Source: Chryseobacterium arachidis
GTDB taxonomy: Bacteria > Bacteroidota > Bacteroidia > Flavobacteriales > Weeksellaceae
Assembly (NCBI RefSeq): GCF_900129245.1
Contig: NZ_FQUT01000004.1
Span: 124,001-188,000, forward strand
DNA: 64,000 nt
Direction of reading: 5' to 3'
The notes below the pieces were generated by a model, which was not told the DNA's origin, made no database searches, and saw only the letters and a program-made list of their open reading frames with translations. The position numbers were made by a program, and so were the translations under genes. Position 1 is the stretch's first letter, and every line of letters begins with the position of its first letter. Of the stretch, positions 8,763 through 17,445 are shown piece after piece.

Positions 8763-9434
8763 TTAGTTTCCTCCGAATTTAAATCCTACGCCAACTTGGA
8801 AAAAGCTGTTAGTCATTTTTTCACCATCAGAAGTATTTTTAGCTAAATTAGATACCCCTAAGTTATATCTTGCATCAAAGAATAACCCGTTTTCTAGCAT
8901 ATATTCAGCACCAAGGAAAGGGGCAATATTTAAAGTATTCATTTGATCTTTAATATCCATTTCATCCTCTGAATTAAGTTCAAATCCTGGGATTACACCT
9001 CCTAACCCTAAATCAGCAGAATATTTTTGCTTAGCGGAAAGGATAACACCAAAGCTAGCACCTGCAGAAACAGATAAACCTTCTGTAATGAAATATTTAG
9101 CAGAAATAGGAACCAATAATGTATGATACGTTTGTTTTGCTTTTATATTTAAAAAGTTAGTAGGATCATCTGGATCAACTTCAGCAACATTTAGTTTTCC
9201 TCCAAGAGGAGAATACAAAACTTCCCCCTGTAACCCGAATCTGTCACTGATTTTATATTCAGCCAAACCTCCCACGTAGAAAGTATGTACAGGATCTGAA
9301 GTTTCAGAATTAGAGTTATCTTTAAGTTTTACATTTGAAAAAGAATATCCGGCTTTAGGGCCAAACCTGAATTCCTGAGCCGATACGCTCACACCCATAA
9401 CAGCAACTGCTGCAAGAAGTAATATTTTCTTCAT
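8763..9434 (-). CDS. Porin-family outer-membrane beta-barrel protein (PorT-like fold)
   Basis: Exported protein of 223 residues with signal peptide MKKILLLAAVAVMGVSVSAQ. The sequence begins FRFGPKAGYSFSNVKL and ends FQVGVGFKFGG, with features such as GGLAEYKISDRFGLQGEVLY in between. This is the common Bacteroidota 'porin family / outer membrane beta-barrel' pattern, where a Gly-rich first strand is followed by a receptor-like GLQGEVLYSPLG segment. It is the first of four leftward barrel genes. A -7 element is at 9465-9472 and a terminator at 8715-8739. Substrate unknown. Confidence 0.85.
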   Translation of the reverse strand: MKKILLLAAVAVMGVSVSAQEFRFGPKAGYSFSNVKLKDNSNSETSDPVHTFYVGGLAEYKISDRFGLQGEVLYSPLGGKLNVAEVDPDDPTNFLNIKAKQTYHTLLVPISAKYFITEGLSVSAGASFGVILSAKQKYSADLGLGGVIPGFELNSEDEMDIKDQMNTLNIAPFLGAEYMLENGLFFDARYNLGVSNLAKNTSDGEKMTNSFFQVGVGFKFGGN

Positions 9435-9464
9435 GATAAATAGTTTTTTTTAATTAATTCGGGG

Positions 9465-9472
9465 CAAAAATA
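9465..9472 (-). promoter_or_regulatory. Predicted -7 element for barrel gene 8763-9434
   Basis: TATTTTTG on the minus strand, 30 nt upstream of the start codon. Confidence 0.55.
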
Positions 9473-9523
9473 ATACTTTTTTTTAAATATCAAAATATTG
9501 GGAATTCTTATTCATATTAAAAT

Positions 9524-9555
9524 AACAGCAGAATAGCTTTCGCTATTCTGCTGTT
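9524..9555 (-). terminator. Intrinsic terminator after phoH
   Basis: A 14-bp perfect stem, AACAGCAGAATAGC (9524-9537) with its complement (9542-9555), and loop TTTC. It is the strongest hairpin in this block. Confidence 0.85.
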
Positions 9556-9578
9556 ATAATTGTCCGATTTTGAACTAT

Positions 9579-10538
9579 TTAATCATTTCTCTGTCTTTTT
9601 TCCTCGTCGTTATACGCCAGAATAATTTTTTTAACAACAGGGTGTCGTACAACATCTTCTTCGGTTAAGTGTACAAAACCTATTTCTTTCACGTCTTTCA
9701 GAATTCTCATGGCTTCTCTTAATCCGGATTGCTGTTTCGGAGGTAAATCAATCTGGGTAGGATCTCCTGTAATGATGAATTTGGCATTCATCCCCATTCT
9801 CGTTAAAAACATTTTCATCTGAGAGTGTGTTGTATTTTGTGCTTCATCCAAAATCACAAAAGCATCATCCAGGGTTCTTCCTCTCATAAAAGCCAAGGGA
9901 GCTACTTCGATCACTTTCTTTTCAATAAAACCTTCCAGCTTTTCATGAGGAATCATATCACGAAGAGCATCATATAAAGGCTGTAAATAAGGATCAAGCT
10001 TTTCTTTAAGATCACCCGGTAAAAATCCTAAGCTCTCTCCTGCCTCTACAGCAGGTCTTGTAAGGACAATTCTTTTAACCTGTTTGTCTTTTAAGGCTTT
10101 TGCTGCCAAGGCAACACTTGTATAGGTTTTCCCCGTTCCCGCAGGCCCGATCGCAAAAACCATATCTTTTTTCTCAGTTTCCTTAACTAATTTTTTAAGA
10201 TTGGTCGTTTTAGCCTTAATAATTTTACCATTTACTCCTTTTACAATAATATCCTGATCAAAAACCAGCTGTTTTTCGTTTTCGTCTTTAATATTTAGGA
10301 TATTTTCAACGTCTTTCAGGTCGATAGAATTGTTTTTACTGATAAATTTTACGATGTCATCCAGCTTCTGTTTAAAAATATCCAAAGCTTCCTGGTTCCC
10401 CATCGCAAAAATATAATGATCTCTCCCAGTGATCTTAAGTGTCGGAAAAGTAGATTTTATTAAATTGAAATATTGGTTATTAACTCCATAGAAGATTTTC
10501 GCATCGATATCTTCCAAATCATATGTTAATTCAAACAT
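9579..10538 (-). CDS. phoH: PhoH family ATPase
   Basis: Cytoplasmic P-loop ATPase of the PhoH/YbeZ type, 319 residues. It has an N-terminal region of about 110 residues, then Walker A GPAGTGKT at residues 131-138 and Walker B FVILDEAQNT, with GDPTQIDLP downstream as in the whole family. In well studied bacteria YbeZ works with the RNase YbeY in rRNA and RNA metabolism; that role is carried over by family, and ybeY is not seen here. It is transcribed divergently from the SAM hydrolase gene, and its terminator is at 9524-9555. Confidence 0.93.
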   Translation of the reverse strand: MFELTYDLEDIDAKIFYGVNNQYFNLIKSTFPTLKITGRDHYIFAMGNQEALDIFKQKLDDIVKFISKNNSIDLKDVENILNIKDENEKQLVFDQDIIVKGVNGKIIKAKTTNLKKLVKETEKKDMVFAIGPAGTGKTYTSVALAAKALKDKQVKRIVLTRPAVEAGESLGFLPGDLKEKLDPYLQPLYDALRDMIPHEKLEGFIEKKVIEVAPLAFMRGRTLDDAFVILDEAQNTTHSQMKMFLTRMGMNAKFIITGDPTQIDLPPKQQSGLREAMRILKDVKEIGFVHLTEEDVVRHPVVKKIILAYNDEEKRQRND

Positions 10539-10638
10539 GCAGTAGTATTATTAATTTTAGATTTTAAATTTAAAGCTTTTTTTCAAACTTATATCAAATT
10601 CTTTTCCATAATTTTTCGGGCTTTCCTTTTATTTTAGA

Positions 10639-10646
10639 TAAATTTG
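10639..10646 (+). promoter_or_regulatory. Predicted -7 element for the SAM hydrolase gene
   Basis: TAAATTTG, 27 nt before the ATG at 10674. Its position rules out an upstream TTG at 10644 as the start. Confidence 0.6.
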
Positions 10647-10673
10647 CATTTCTATCATTCTATTAAACAATCA

Positions 10674-11501
10674 ATGTCAATTATTACCCTTACTTCAGAT
10701 TTCGGAAATTTGGATTACAGAGTTGCCGCTGTAAAAGGCCGCATTCTTTCTCTGAATCAGAAGGTTAATATTGTTGATATTACCCACGATATTCAGGCTT
10801 TTAACCTTATACAGACTTCGTATATCGTAAGAAACGCCTACAAACATTTTCCGAAAGGAACGATTCATATTGTTGCCGTCGACAGTTTTCATCACAAATC
10901 AAGAAAAAATATCCTGTACAAAGCAGACGGACATTTCTTTTTGGCAGCTGACAACGGACTATTAAGTTTAATTTTTTTTGACATTAAGCCTGAAGCCATT
11001 TATGAAATTACTCTAAACAACAGGTTTGATGATATTGTCAACTTTACTTCAACCGATGTTTTTGTTCCTGCAGCCGTTCATTTGGCGAATGGCGGACTTC
11101 CGGAAGTGATCGGACGAAAAATAGATGCTGCCAAACAGCTTTTATTTCCAAAACCGGTTTATAACGAGTCTGAAAAAATGATTATCGGGGAAGTAACTTA
11201 TATTGATAATTTCGGAAATATAATCTCAAATATCAGCAAAGATTTTTTTGAAAGTACAGGCAACGGGTACGAAAATTTCACGATAAAATTCAGAAACTTA
11301 GCGCTTTCGAAAGTGTTTTCAAGCCATACAGAAGTAGTTTCTGACTGGGAAAGAGAGACAGAATTTCACGGTCAATCTGCAGCAATCTTCAATGACAGTC
11401 AGCTTTTGGAGCTTACAATCTATAAAGGCAGCAAAAAAAACGGGGCTAAAAGTCTGTTCGGACTCAATGTCGGCGAGAATATTTATATCGAATTTTTCTA
11501 A
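10674..11501 (+). CDS. S-adenosyl-L-methionine hydrolase (adenosine-forming) / SAM hydroxide adenosyltransferase family
   Basis: A 275-residue protein of the DUF62/fluorinase-like family, which in most bacteria uses water to split SAM into adenosine and methionine. Visible signatures are the N-terminal IITLTSDFGNLDYRVAAVKG with the substrate-binding Asp, VAVDSFHH, the DNGLL segment, and a C-terminal beta domain starting near YIDNFGNIISNIS. I place the start at the ATG at 10674 and not at the TTG at 10644, because a -7 element overlaps 10644 and the family begins just before ITLTSDFG. The gene is followed closely by an E2 gene with its own promoter. Confidence 0.9.
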   Translation: MSIITLTSDFGNLDYRVAAVKGRILSLNQKVNIVDITHDIQAFNLIQTSYIVRNAYKHFPKGTIHIVAVDSFHHKSRKNILYKADGHFFLAADNGLLSLIFFDIKPEAIYEITLNNRFDDIVNFTSTDVFVPAAVHLANGGLPEVIGRKIDAAKQLLFPKPVYNESEKMIIGEVTYIDNFGNIISNISKDFFESTGNGYENFTIKFRNLALSKVFSSHTEVVSDWERETEFHGQSAAIFNDSQLLELTIYKGSKKNGAKSLFGLNVGENIYIEFF

Positions 11502-11536
11502 AATTTAATATTTCATAAAAAAATCGATTTTTTTTA

Positions 11537-11544
11537 TATATTTG
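11537..11544 (+). promoter_or_regulatory. Predicted -7 element for the E2 gene
   Basis: TATATTTG, 20 nt upstream of the ATG at 11565. Confidence 0.6.
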
Positions 11545-11564
11545 TCAAAATCTAAAAATTAAAA

Positions 11565-12875
11565 ATGGCAGAATACAAATTATTGCTTCCTTCCATGGGA
11601 GAAGGTGTTATGGAAGCGACAATTATCACTTGGTTGTTCAACGAAGGCGATACTGTAAAAGAGGATGATTCCGTAGTAGAAATTGCGACAGATAAAGTAG
11701 ATTCAGACGTACCGACACCCGTTTCGGGGAAAATCGTAAAGATTTTAAAACAGAAAGACGAAGTTGCAAAAGTAGGCGAAGCCATTGCTATTTTAGAAAT
11801 TGAAGGTGAAGGCGGAAACACAGCTTCAGAAGAAGTAAAAACAGAAACTCCGGCTGCTACGCCAGACGCTGAAACATTAAAAACAATCGAACAGCCGTTA
11901 CAGGTGGCTGCTTCAACAGAGTTTTCGGGAGATCTTTACCTTTCTCCACTTGTAAAATCAATCGCACAACAGGAAAATATTTCTGAAACTGAACTGAAAT
12001 CCATCAAAGGAAGCGGTTTGGAAGGAAGAATTACTAAAGAAGATATTTTAGCTTACGTAAAAAACAGAGGAAACCAGCCAGCTGCGCAAGTTGCTCCTGT
12101 ACAGGCAGCCTCTACTCCACAGCCCGTGGCAACTTCAGCTCCGGCTTCTACAATTCCTGTGGCAGCAGGTGACGAGATCATTCCGATGGACAGAATGAGA
12201 AAGATCATTGCTGAAAACATGGTAAAAGCTAAGCAAATTGCTCCGCATGTTACTTCTTTCATCGAAACTGACGTAACTAACGTGGTAAAATGGAGAAATA
12301 AAAACAAATCTCTTTTCGAAAAACGCGAAGGTGAAAAACTGACTTTCATGCCTATTTTCGTGAAAGCGGTTGTAAAAGCAATCCAGGATTTCCCGATGAT
12401 CAACGTTTCTGTAAATGGAGAAAACATTATTAAGAAGAAAAACATCAATATCGGTATGGCAACTGCTTTACCGGACGGAAATTTGATTGTTCCTGTCATT
12501 AAAAATGCAGATCAATTGTCACTTTCAGGATTGGCAAAAGCAATCAACGATCTGGCGTACAGAGCAAGAAATAAAAAATTAAGACCTGAAGACACGCAAG
12601 GCGCCACGTATACGATCTCTAATGTAGGAAGCTTCGGAAACCTTATGGGAACTCCTATTATTCCTCAACCTCAGGTTGCTATTTTGGCCATCGGAGCAAT
12701 CGTTAAAAAACCAGCAGTTCTTGAAACAGCTGATGGTGATGTAATTGCAATCAGAAATTTAATGTTCATGTCTCATTCTTATGATCACAGAGTGGTAGAC
12801 GGTTCTCTTGGCGGAATGATGTTGAAGCACGTTCACGATTACCTTGAAAACTGGGATCTGAATACGGAAATTTAA
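11565..12875 (+). CDS. Dihydrolipoamide acyltransferase (E2) of a 2-oxoacid dehydrogenase complex
   Basis: E2 core enzyme of 436 residues. The lipoyl domain (about 1-80) has its lipoylated Lys in EIATDKVDSDV. An Ala/Pro/Gln-rich linker follows, then an E3-binding domain near residues 125-165 (YLSPLVKSIAQQ and GSGLEGRITKEDIL), a second linker, and the catalytic domain ending with the His-Asp motif SYDHRVVDGSLGG. It is most like the branched-chain or general 2-oxoacid dehydrogenase E2. It is distinct from the SucB gene at 28899, which carries the DSDKATLE lipoyl motif. No E1 or E3 gene is adjacent, so the substrate is not fixed by context. Confidence 0.9.
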   Translation: MAEYKLLLPSMGEGVMEATIITWLFNEGDTVKEDDSVVEIATDKVDSDVPTPVSGKIVKILKQKDEVAKVGEAIAILEIEGEGGNTASEEVKTETPAATPDAETLKTIEQPLQVAASTEFSGDLYLSPLVKSIAQQENISETELKSIKGSGLEGRITKEDILAYVKNRGNQPAAQVAPVQAASTPQPVATSAPASTIPVAAGDEIIPMDRMRKIIAENMVKAKQIAPHVTSFIETDVTNVVKWRNKNKSLFEKREGEKLTFMPIFVKAVVKAIQDFPMINVSVNGENIIKKKNINIGMATALPDGNLIVPVIKNADQLSLSGLAKAINDLAYRARNKKLRPEDTQGATYTISNVGSFGNLMGTPIIPQPQVAILAIGAIVKKPAVLETADGDVIAIRNLMFMSHSYDHRVVDGSLGGMMLKHVHDYLENWDLNTEI

Positions 12876-12946
12876 TTATAAATAATGAATGATGATGATG
12901 AGTTATAAATGATATTTTATCGCTTATCAAAATGTCTTTACCATAC

Positions 12947-12980
12947 AAAACCTTCGATTTTTTTCGGAGGTTTTTATTTT
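12947..12980 (+). terminator. Intrinsic terminator after the E2 gene
   Basis: AAAACCTTCGA and TCGGAGGTTTT pair with one G-U, followed by a T-rich stretch. Confidence 0.7.
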
Positions 12981-13013
12981 TTAAAATTAAATTCATCTAA
13001 ATTTCAAAAGATT

Positions 13014-13060
13014 AAATCTTGTTTTGTTCAGATTTAAAATATACAAACAAAACAAGATTT
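13014..13060. repeat. 15-bp perfect inverted repeat in the E2/hypothetical gap
   Basis: AAATCTTGTTTTGTT at 13014-13028 is the exact complement of 13046-13060, with a 17-nt loop. It lies 34 nt upstream of the -7 element of the next gene. It could be a second terminator or a protein-binding site; the sequence does not decide. Confidence 0.7.
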
Positions 13061-13094
13061 ATTTATCAAATTAGCAATCAAATAGAATTTATTT

Positions 13095-13102
13095 TACATT
13101 TG
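13095..13102 (+). promoter_or_regulatory. Predicted -7 element for the 13164 gene
   Basis: TACATTTG, 61 nt upstream of the ATG at 13164. Confidence 0.5.
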
Positions 13103-13163
13103 AACATTTTCTTGTAATTTAAGTTTATTAATATTAAATTTAAGATAAATAAATTTTAGTAAA

Positions 13164-13793
13164 ATGGATCTTCATATCAGAAAATTAAATTCCAACAAGC
13201 TTTTTGATTTTTCAAAAGAAGAAGAAAAATTAATTTTTGAAGTTTTTGACGAACTTTTCAAGCTTTACGATATTTCTGTGGTTGACATTAAGGGTTCGCT
13301 TTACGATAAATTTAGTTCTGATATTGGAAATCCTTTTTCGTTGTTTGTACCGAAGATCTGCTATTTTGTAACAGATAAACACAAAAGAAATTCTTTTAAT
13401 TTATTTATCGTCAGAAAGATTGAAAAAACAATTAAAGGCGGCCGTCTACCAGCTCAGCTTGAAACTTTACAGATTTGGGGATTAAAAGATTTAAATGAAG
13501 ATTTCGGATATATTTCTATCAATAAAAAGAGTTTTATGGATAAACTTGCAGGAATTTTCAGCAGTTTTAATATCAATTTCAACGATCGTGATTTTAAAGA
13601 TTTTTATGTTGTTGGAAATGATAAATTTAAAACCATGGCATTTTTAGCAACAAAGAGAAAAGAAATTATAAAATCTTTTCCTGATGAAGATTTTAAATTG
13701 GAAATTAAAAACAATATTTTAAGTTTCGGATTACCAAAAGAACTCTCCGTCGAGAATGCTTTGATTGTTTCTAAATTTTTATATGAAATCTAA
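13164..13793 (+). CDS. Hypothetical cytoplasmic protein upstream of a ClC gene
   Basis: I do not recognise this 209-residue protein. It has no signal peptide and no membrane segment, and it is rich in Lys, Asp, Phe and Ile. It opens with a predicted charged helix (DFSKEEEKLIFEVFDELFK) and contains a Lys/Arg-rich patch around residues 74-95. No catalytic motif stands out. Its last 11 nt overlap the likely ATG of the chloride channel gene, so the two are probably translationally coupled, which hints at a shared physiology without defining it. A -7 element and a perfect inverted repeat precede it. Confidence 0.8.
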   Translation: MDLHIRKLNSNKLFDFSKEEEKLIFEVFDELFKLYDISVVDIKGSLYDKFSSDIGNPFSLFVPKICYFVTDKHKRNSFNLFIVRKIEKTIKGGRLPAQLETLQIWGLKDLNEDFGYISINKKSFMDKLAGIFSSFNINFNDRDFKDFYVVGNDKFKTMAFLATKRKEIIKSFPDEDFKLEIKNNILSFGLPKELSVENALIVSKFLYEI

Positions 13794-15189
13794 ATTCTAC
13801 AAAAAACTTATTTTTACACCTCAAAATCAACAAATGCTGAAAATTTTCATCCTAATCCGAAGAAGCCTCAAAAAGTCCTTCGACAATATCCGCAACGAGC
13901 AACTGAAGCACAACTTACTTCAGGCTATTCCTTTCTGGATAGGCTCTGTGATTACAGGATTTTTGGCAGTGATGTATGCTAAAATTTTTGCTTGGGGCGA
14001 GAACCTTCTTCATTACATTCTGGATTGGCATTTGTGGATGATCTTCATTATTGCTCCGATTGGTTTTGTGCTTTCGTGGTGGCTGGTGAAAGAATTTGCA
14101 CCCAACGCCAAAGGAAGCGGGATTCCACAGGTAATGGCTGCTGTTGAACTGGCAAATCCTAAGGAACACAGAAAGATCATAAGCTTATTAAGTTTAAAGA
14201 TCATTGTATTTAAAATTATTTCTTCGGTTATTTTGGTTATCGGCGGTGGCGCAGTGGGCCGTGAAGGCCCGACTATTCAGATTGCAGGTTCTGTTTTCAG
14301 AAAAGTAAACGAATATCTTCCCGAGTGGTGGCCGAAAATATCAAAGAAAAATATGATTATGACAGGCGCAGCTGCAGGACTTGCAGCCGCTTTTAATACT
14401 CCTCTCGGCGGAATTGTATTTGCCGTGGAAGAACTTTCAAAAACACATATCAATTATTTCAAAACAGCATTATTTACAGCGGTTATCATTGCAGGATTAA
14501 CGGCTCAGACTTTGGCCGGTTCTTATTTATATTTAGGATATCCAAAAACGAATGATGTTTCATTAATGGTGATGTTTCCGATTATTCTTGTGGGAGGAAT
14601 TGCAGGGATTTTAGCAAGTCAGCTTTCGGTAACCATGCTGAAAATAAATGATTGGAAAAAGAAAAGATTAAAGACCAACCGTGCTAATGTAGTTTTTTTA
14701 GTGATCTGTGCATTAATCATTGCATCCATCGCTTTTTTTATTAACAGAGAAATTTTAGGTTCCGGAAAAGAAATTATGGAACGCGTCCTTTTCACCCCGA
14801 AAAAACATGAAGATTGGTATGTTCCTATTTTAAGGATGCTGGGACCTGCCCTATCCTTTACCTCTGGGGGTGCGGGAGGAATCTTTGCCCCAGCTTTAAC
14901 GGCCGGAGCAAGTATAGGATCTGTGATTTCCGGATTTATTCATTTAACTCCTAATGAAACCAATGTGGTTGTTTTGGCAGGGATGGTGGCGTTTTTAACT
15001 GGAATTACAAGAGCTCCTTTTACATCGGCTATTATTGTACTCGAAATGACCGACAGACATTCTCTTATTTTTCATTTAATGTTAGCAGGAATGATCTCTT
15101 CTATCGCTTCAATTTTGGTGAGCAGACATTCTTTATATGATTTAATTAAGGTAAATTTTCTTACAGAAATAAGAAATAAAGATAATTAA
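13783..15189 (+). CDS. ClC-family chloride channel or H+/Cl- exchanger
   Basis: Integral membrane protein of about 468 residues with 10 or more hydrophobic segments. All three ClC selectivity-filter motifs are visible: GSGIP, GREGP (which holds the gating Glu) and GGIFAPALTAG. A retained gating Glu is required for both exchange and gated conduction, so channel versus exchanger is not settled. There is no C-terminal CBS domain. I chose the ATG at 13783, which overlaps the preceding stop; the ATG at 13834 (MLKIFILIRRS) is also possible. A TTG at 13765 inside the previous gene is less likely. Confidence 0.92.
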   Translation: MKSKFYKKLIFTPQNQQMLKIFILIRRSLKKSFDNIRNEQLKHNLLQAIPFWIGSVITGFLAVMYAKIFAWGENLLHYILDWHLWMIFIIAPIGFVLSWWLVKEFAPNAKGSGIPQVMAAVELANPKEHRKIISLLSLKIIVFKIISSVILVIGGGAVGREGPTIQIAGSVFRKVNEYLPEWWPKISKKNMIMTGAAAGLAAAFNTPLGGIVFAVEELSKTHINYFKTALFTAVIIAGLTAQTLAGSYLYLGYPKTNDVSLMVMFPIILVGGIAGILASQLSVTMLKINDWKKKRLKTNRANVVFLVICALIIASIAFFINREILGSGKEIMERVLFTPKKHEDWYVPILRMLGPALSFTSGGAGGIFAPALTAGASIGSVISGFIHLTPNETNVVVLAGMVAFLTGITRAPFTSAIIVLEMTDRHSLIFHLMLAGMISSIASILVSRHSLYDLIKVNFLTEIRNKDN

Positions 15190-15301
15190 CACTTTATGAT
15201 TCCTAAATTTTCATTGATTTCTAAAATTATGTTAAAAAATCTTTAACATTAACCCTAATTAAATATAAATTATTGACATATTGATAGTTACGTATTTTTA
15301 T

Positions 15302-15309
15302 TATCTTTG
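15302..15309 (+). promoter_or_regulatory. Predicted -7 element for the T9SS-secreted protein
   Basis: TATCTTTG, 21 nt upstream of the ATG at 15331. It excludes an upstream in-frame start at 15307, which overlaps it. Confidence 0.6.
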
Positions 15310-15330
15310 GTTTATCCAAAATTAATAATT

Positions 15331-16632
15331 ATGCGAAAAAAATTACTTCAAACAGTACTCATCGCTTTGCCATTCTTTGGCTTCGGACAGGTGATCATCA
15401 GTGAGGATTTCAACGGTACAGCAATACCTTCCACATGGACTGTACAACAATTAAACGCCAATGAAACATGGGGCATCTATACTAATACATCGGGCAGTGT
15501 TGCCTCCGTTGATTATGACGAGAGTCTCGGACAACAAAACGAATGGCTGATTTCGCCCTCTTTTGCTTTGGGGAATGCTAATTACTACTATCTCAAGTTT
15601 AAAGCAGGTTTAAGCTACTATTGGGCTGTAGATCCCAATGACAATTACGATGTCTTTGCAAAGATCTCTACCGACAACGGTGCTACGTGGACTCAGATCT
15701 GGTCTGAAACCAATCTAGGAACATTTTCTAATTATGTAATGAATTCTGTGATGATAGACCTTAATTCCTACAAAAACAATCCGAATGTAAAAATTGCATT
15801 TCAGTATGTAGGTTCGGACGGTGCGGCGTTTTACATTGATGACTTTTCGGTTGAGGCATCCACTACCGTTCAGCTCAATTACTGCGGTCCTTTAGCATTT
15901 GTAGACAGCTTCTTTGGAGCTGATGGCGACGAACCCATTACCCTGGTAAATTTTGCAGGCATTAATAATACTTCAGACTCTGATTTAAATGTTGGAAACA
16001 GCCATGAATTCTTCCTGTCTCAATCTGCAAATGTAACGCCGGGACAATCTTATGATATTACTTTAAAAGGAAATACCGGAGGAAATTACGAAAACAGTTT
16101 TGCTGTATTTATCGACTGGAATCAAAACGGAATCCTGAACGATCCGGGGGAAGTTTATCCTGTAACACAAACCATTACTGCATCAACAGGGGAAGATGCC
16201 ATACAGGCAGTACATTCTATTGCGGTTCCTGCAACTGCGCTTACGGGCTCTACAAGAATGCGTGTCAAAAAGATCTATGGAACTCTTGATGACAACCCGG
16301 ATCTAATTGATCCTTGTGCAGGTTCCGATTACGGGCAGGCCGAAGATTATAATGTAACTGTTGCCTTATCACCTTTGGCTGTTAATGAAACTGATAAGAA
16401 GGATGCTTCATTCAAAGTATATCCCAACCCAACAAGTGATATTTTAAATTTTGATTCTAAAACAAAAGTAAAATCTGTATATGTTGTGGATTTATCAGGC
16501 AGAAATGTCATCAGCTCGGAGGTTAATCAGAATAAATTCAATATCGATTTATCGAAATTACCTGCCGGTACCTATATTGTAACAGCACAAACAGAAAGTG
16601 GCTTACAATCCACGAAAGTGATTAAAAAATAA
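15331..16632 (+). CDS. Secreted multi-domain protein with type IX sorting domain
   Basis: Exported protein of 433 residues. It starts with signal peptide MRKKLLQTVLIALPFFGFGQ. A cleaved-adhesin/MAM-like jelly-roll region follows at about residues 20-180 (EDFNGTAIPSTW, NEWLISPSFAL, YIDDFSV). Next is a GEVED-like domain at about 190-340 (FIDWNQNGILNDPGEVYPV). The C-terminal sorting domain covers about 360-433 (FKVYPNPTSDILNF to the final IKK). The last domain is the type A signal for the T9SS, which exports the protein across the outer membrane and usually links it to the cell surface. The ligand is unknown; adhesion or substrate binding is the family expectation. Confidence 0.92.
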   Translation: MRKKLLQTVLIALPFFGFGQVIISEDFNGTAIPSTWTVQQLNANETWGIYTNTSGSVASVDYDESLGQQNEWLISPSFALGNANYYYLKFKAGLSYYWAVDPNDNYDVFAKISTDNGATWTQIWSETNLGTFSNYVMNSVMIDLNSYKNNPNVKIAFQYVGSDGAAFYIDDFSVEASTTVQLNYCGPLAFVDSFFGADGDEPITLVNFAGINNTSDSDLNVGNSHEFFLSQSANVTPGQSYDITLKGNTGGNYENSFAVFIDWNQNGILNDPGEVYPVTQTITASTGEDAIQAVHSIAVPATALTGSTRMRVKKIYGTLDDNPDLIDPCAGSDYGQAEDYNVTVALSPLAVNETDKKDASFKVYPNPTSDILNFDSKTKVKSVYVVDLSGRNVISSEVNQNKFNIDLSKLPAGTYIVTAQTESGLQSTKVIKK

Positions 16633-16657
16633 TAATTAGCTTACAACAATTTTATGA

Positions 16658-16680
16658 GGCCTGCTTTGCAGGTCTTTTTT
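16658..16680 (+). terminator. Intrinsic terminator after the T9SS-secreted protein
   Basis: GGCCTGC (16658-16664) pairs with GCAGGTC (16668-16674), then six T. Confidence 0.8.
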
Positions 16681-16726
16681 ATTTTAATAATTTTCCAGAT
16701 TTATTGCATAATAGAAATAATATTCC

Positions 16727-16734
16727 TACTTTTG
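16727..16734 (+). promoter_or_regulatory. Predicted -7 element for the rpsF-rpsR-rplI operon
   Basis: TACTTTTG, 34 nt before rpsF. The short leader leaves no room for the S6:S18 leader motif known from other bacteria. Confidence 0.6.
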
Positions 16735-16768
16735 CACCTCGAAATAATTAACAAATTCATTTAACATT

Positions 16769-17110
16769 ATGAACAATTACGAAACTGTTTTCATTTTAAC
16801 TCCCGTTCTATCTGAGGCTCAGGTGGAGGAAGCAGTGAACAAGTATGTAGATCTTATCAAAGAAAAGAACTGCGAAATCGTTGCTAAAGAAAACTGGGGA
16901 TTAAAAAAATTAGCTTACCCAATCCAATTGAAAAAGAATGGATTCTACACTTTAATCGAATTTAAAGGTGAAGGTTCTGTAGTTGCTGATTTAGAATTAG
17001 CATTCAAGCGTGACGAGAGAGTAATCCGTTACCTTACTACAAAACTAGATAAGCACGCTGTAGAGTATGCTATCACTAGAAGAACTAAAGTAAAAGCAGC
17101 TAAAGCTTAA
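16769..17110 (+). CDS. rpsF: 30S ribosomal protein S6
   Basis: S6 binds the platform of the small subunit together with S18. The 113 residues begin [19 protein letters not shown] and contain [20 protein letters not shown], the classical S6 signature, with the C-terminal strand segment [17 protein letters not shown]. It is the first gene of an rpsF-rpsR-rplI operon with a 32-nt gap to rpsR. Confidence 0.97.
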   Translation: MNNYETVFILTPVLSEAQVEEAVNKYVDLIKEKNCEIVAKENWGLKKLAYPIQLKKNGFYTLIEFKGEGSVVADLELAFKRDERVIRYLTTKLDKHAVEYAITRRTKVKAAKA

Positions 17111-17142
17111 TTATTAACCCAATTTTTAAAAAAAGACAAGAC

Positions 17143-17445
17143 ATGGCAATAGATGATATGGCTAAACAAGCCTCAGCTGGAGGAGAATCTGAAGTAAAAT
17201 TCCTTACTCCACTTGATATCAATACAAAATCTGAAAAGAAATATTGTAGATTCAAAAAATTCGGAATTAAGCACGTTGATTACAAAGATGCTGACTTCCT
17301 TTTACAGTTCGTAAACGAGCAAGGTAAAATTTTACCAAGAAGATACACTGGAACTTCTTTGAAATACCAAAGAAAAGTTTCTGCTGCTATCAAAAGAGCT
17401 AGACACTTAGCTTTGATGCCTTACGTAGCTGACTTATTGAAATAA
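17143..17445 (+). CDS. rpsR: 30S ribosomal protein S18
   Basis: Partner of S6 on the small subunit. The 100 residues have an N-terminal extension of about 28 residues before the core [20 protein letters not shown], and then the conserved RNA-binding segment [18 protein letters not shown] followed by [12 protein letters not shown]. Only one Cys remains in the core, so it is a zinc-free S18 variant. It lies between rpsF and rplI. Confidence 0.97.
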   Translation: MAIDDMAKQASAGGESEVKFLTPLDINTKSEKKYCRFKKFGIKHVDYKDADFLLQFVNEQGKILPRRYTGTSLKYQRKVSAAIKRARHLALMPYVADLLK

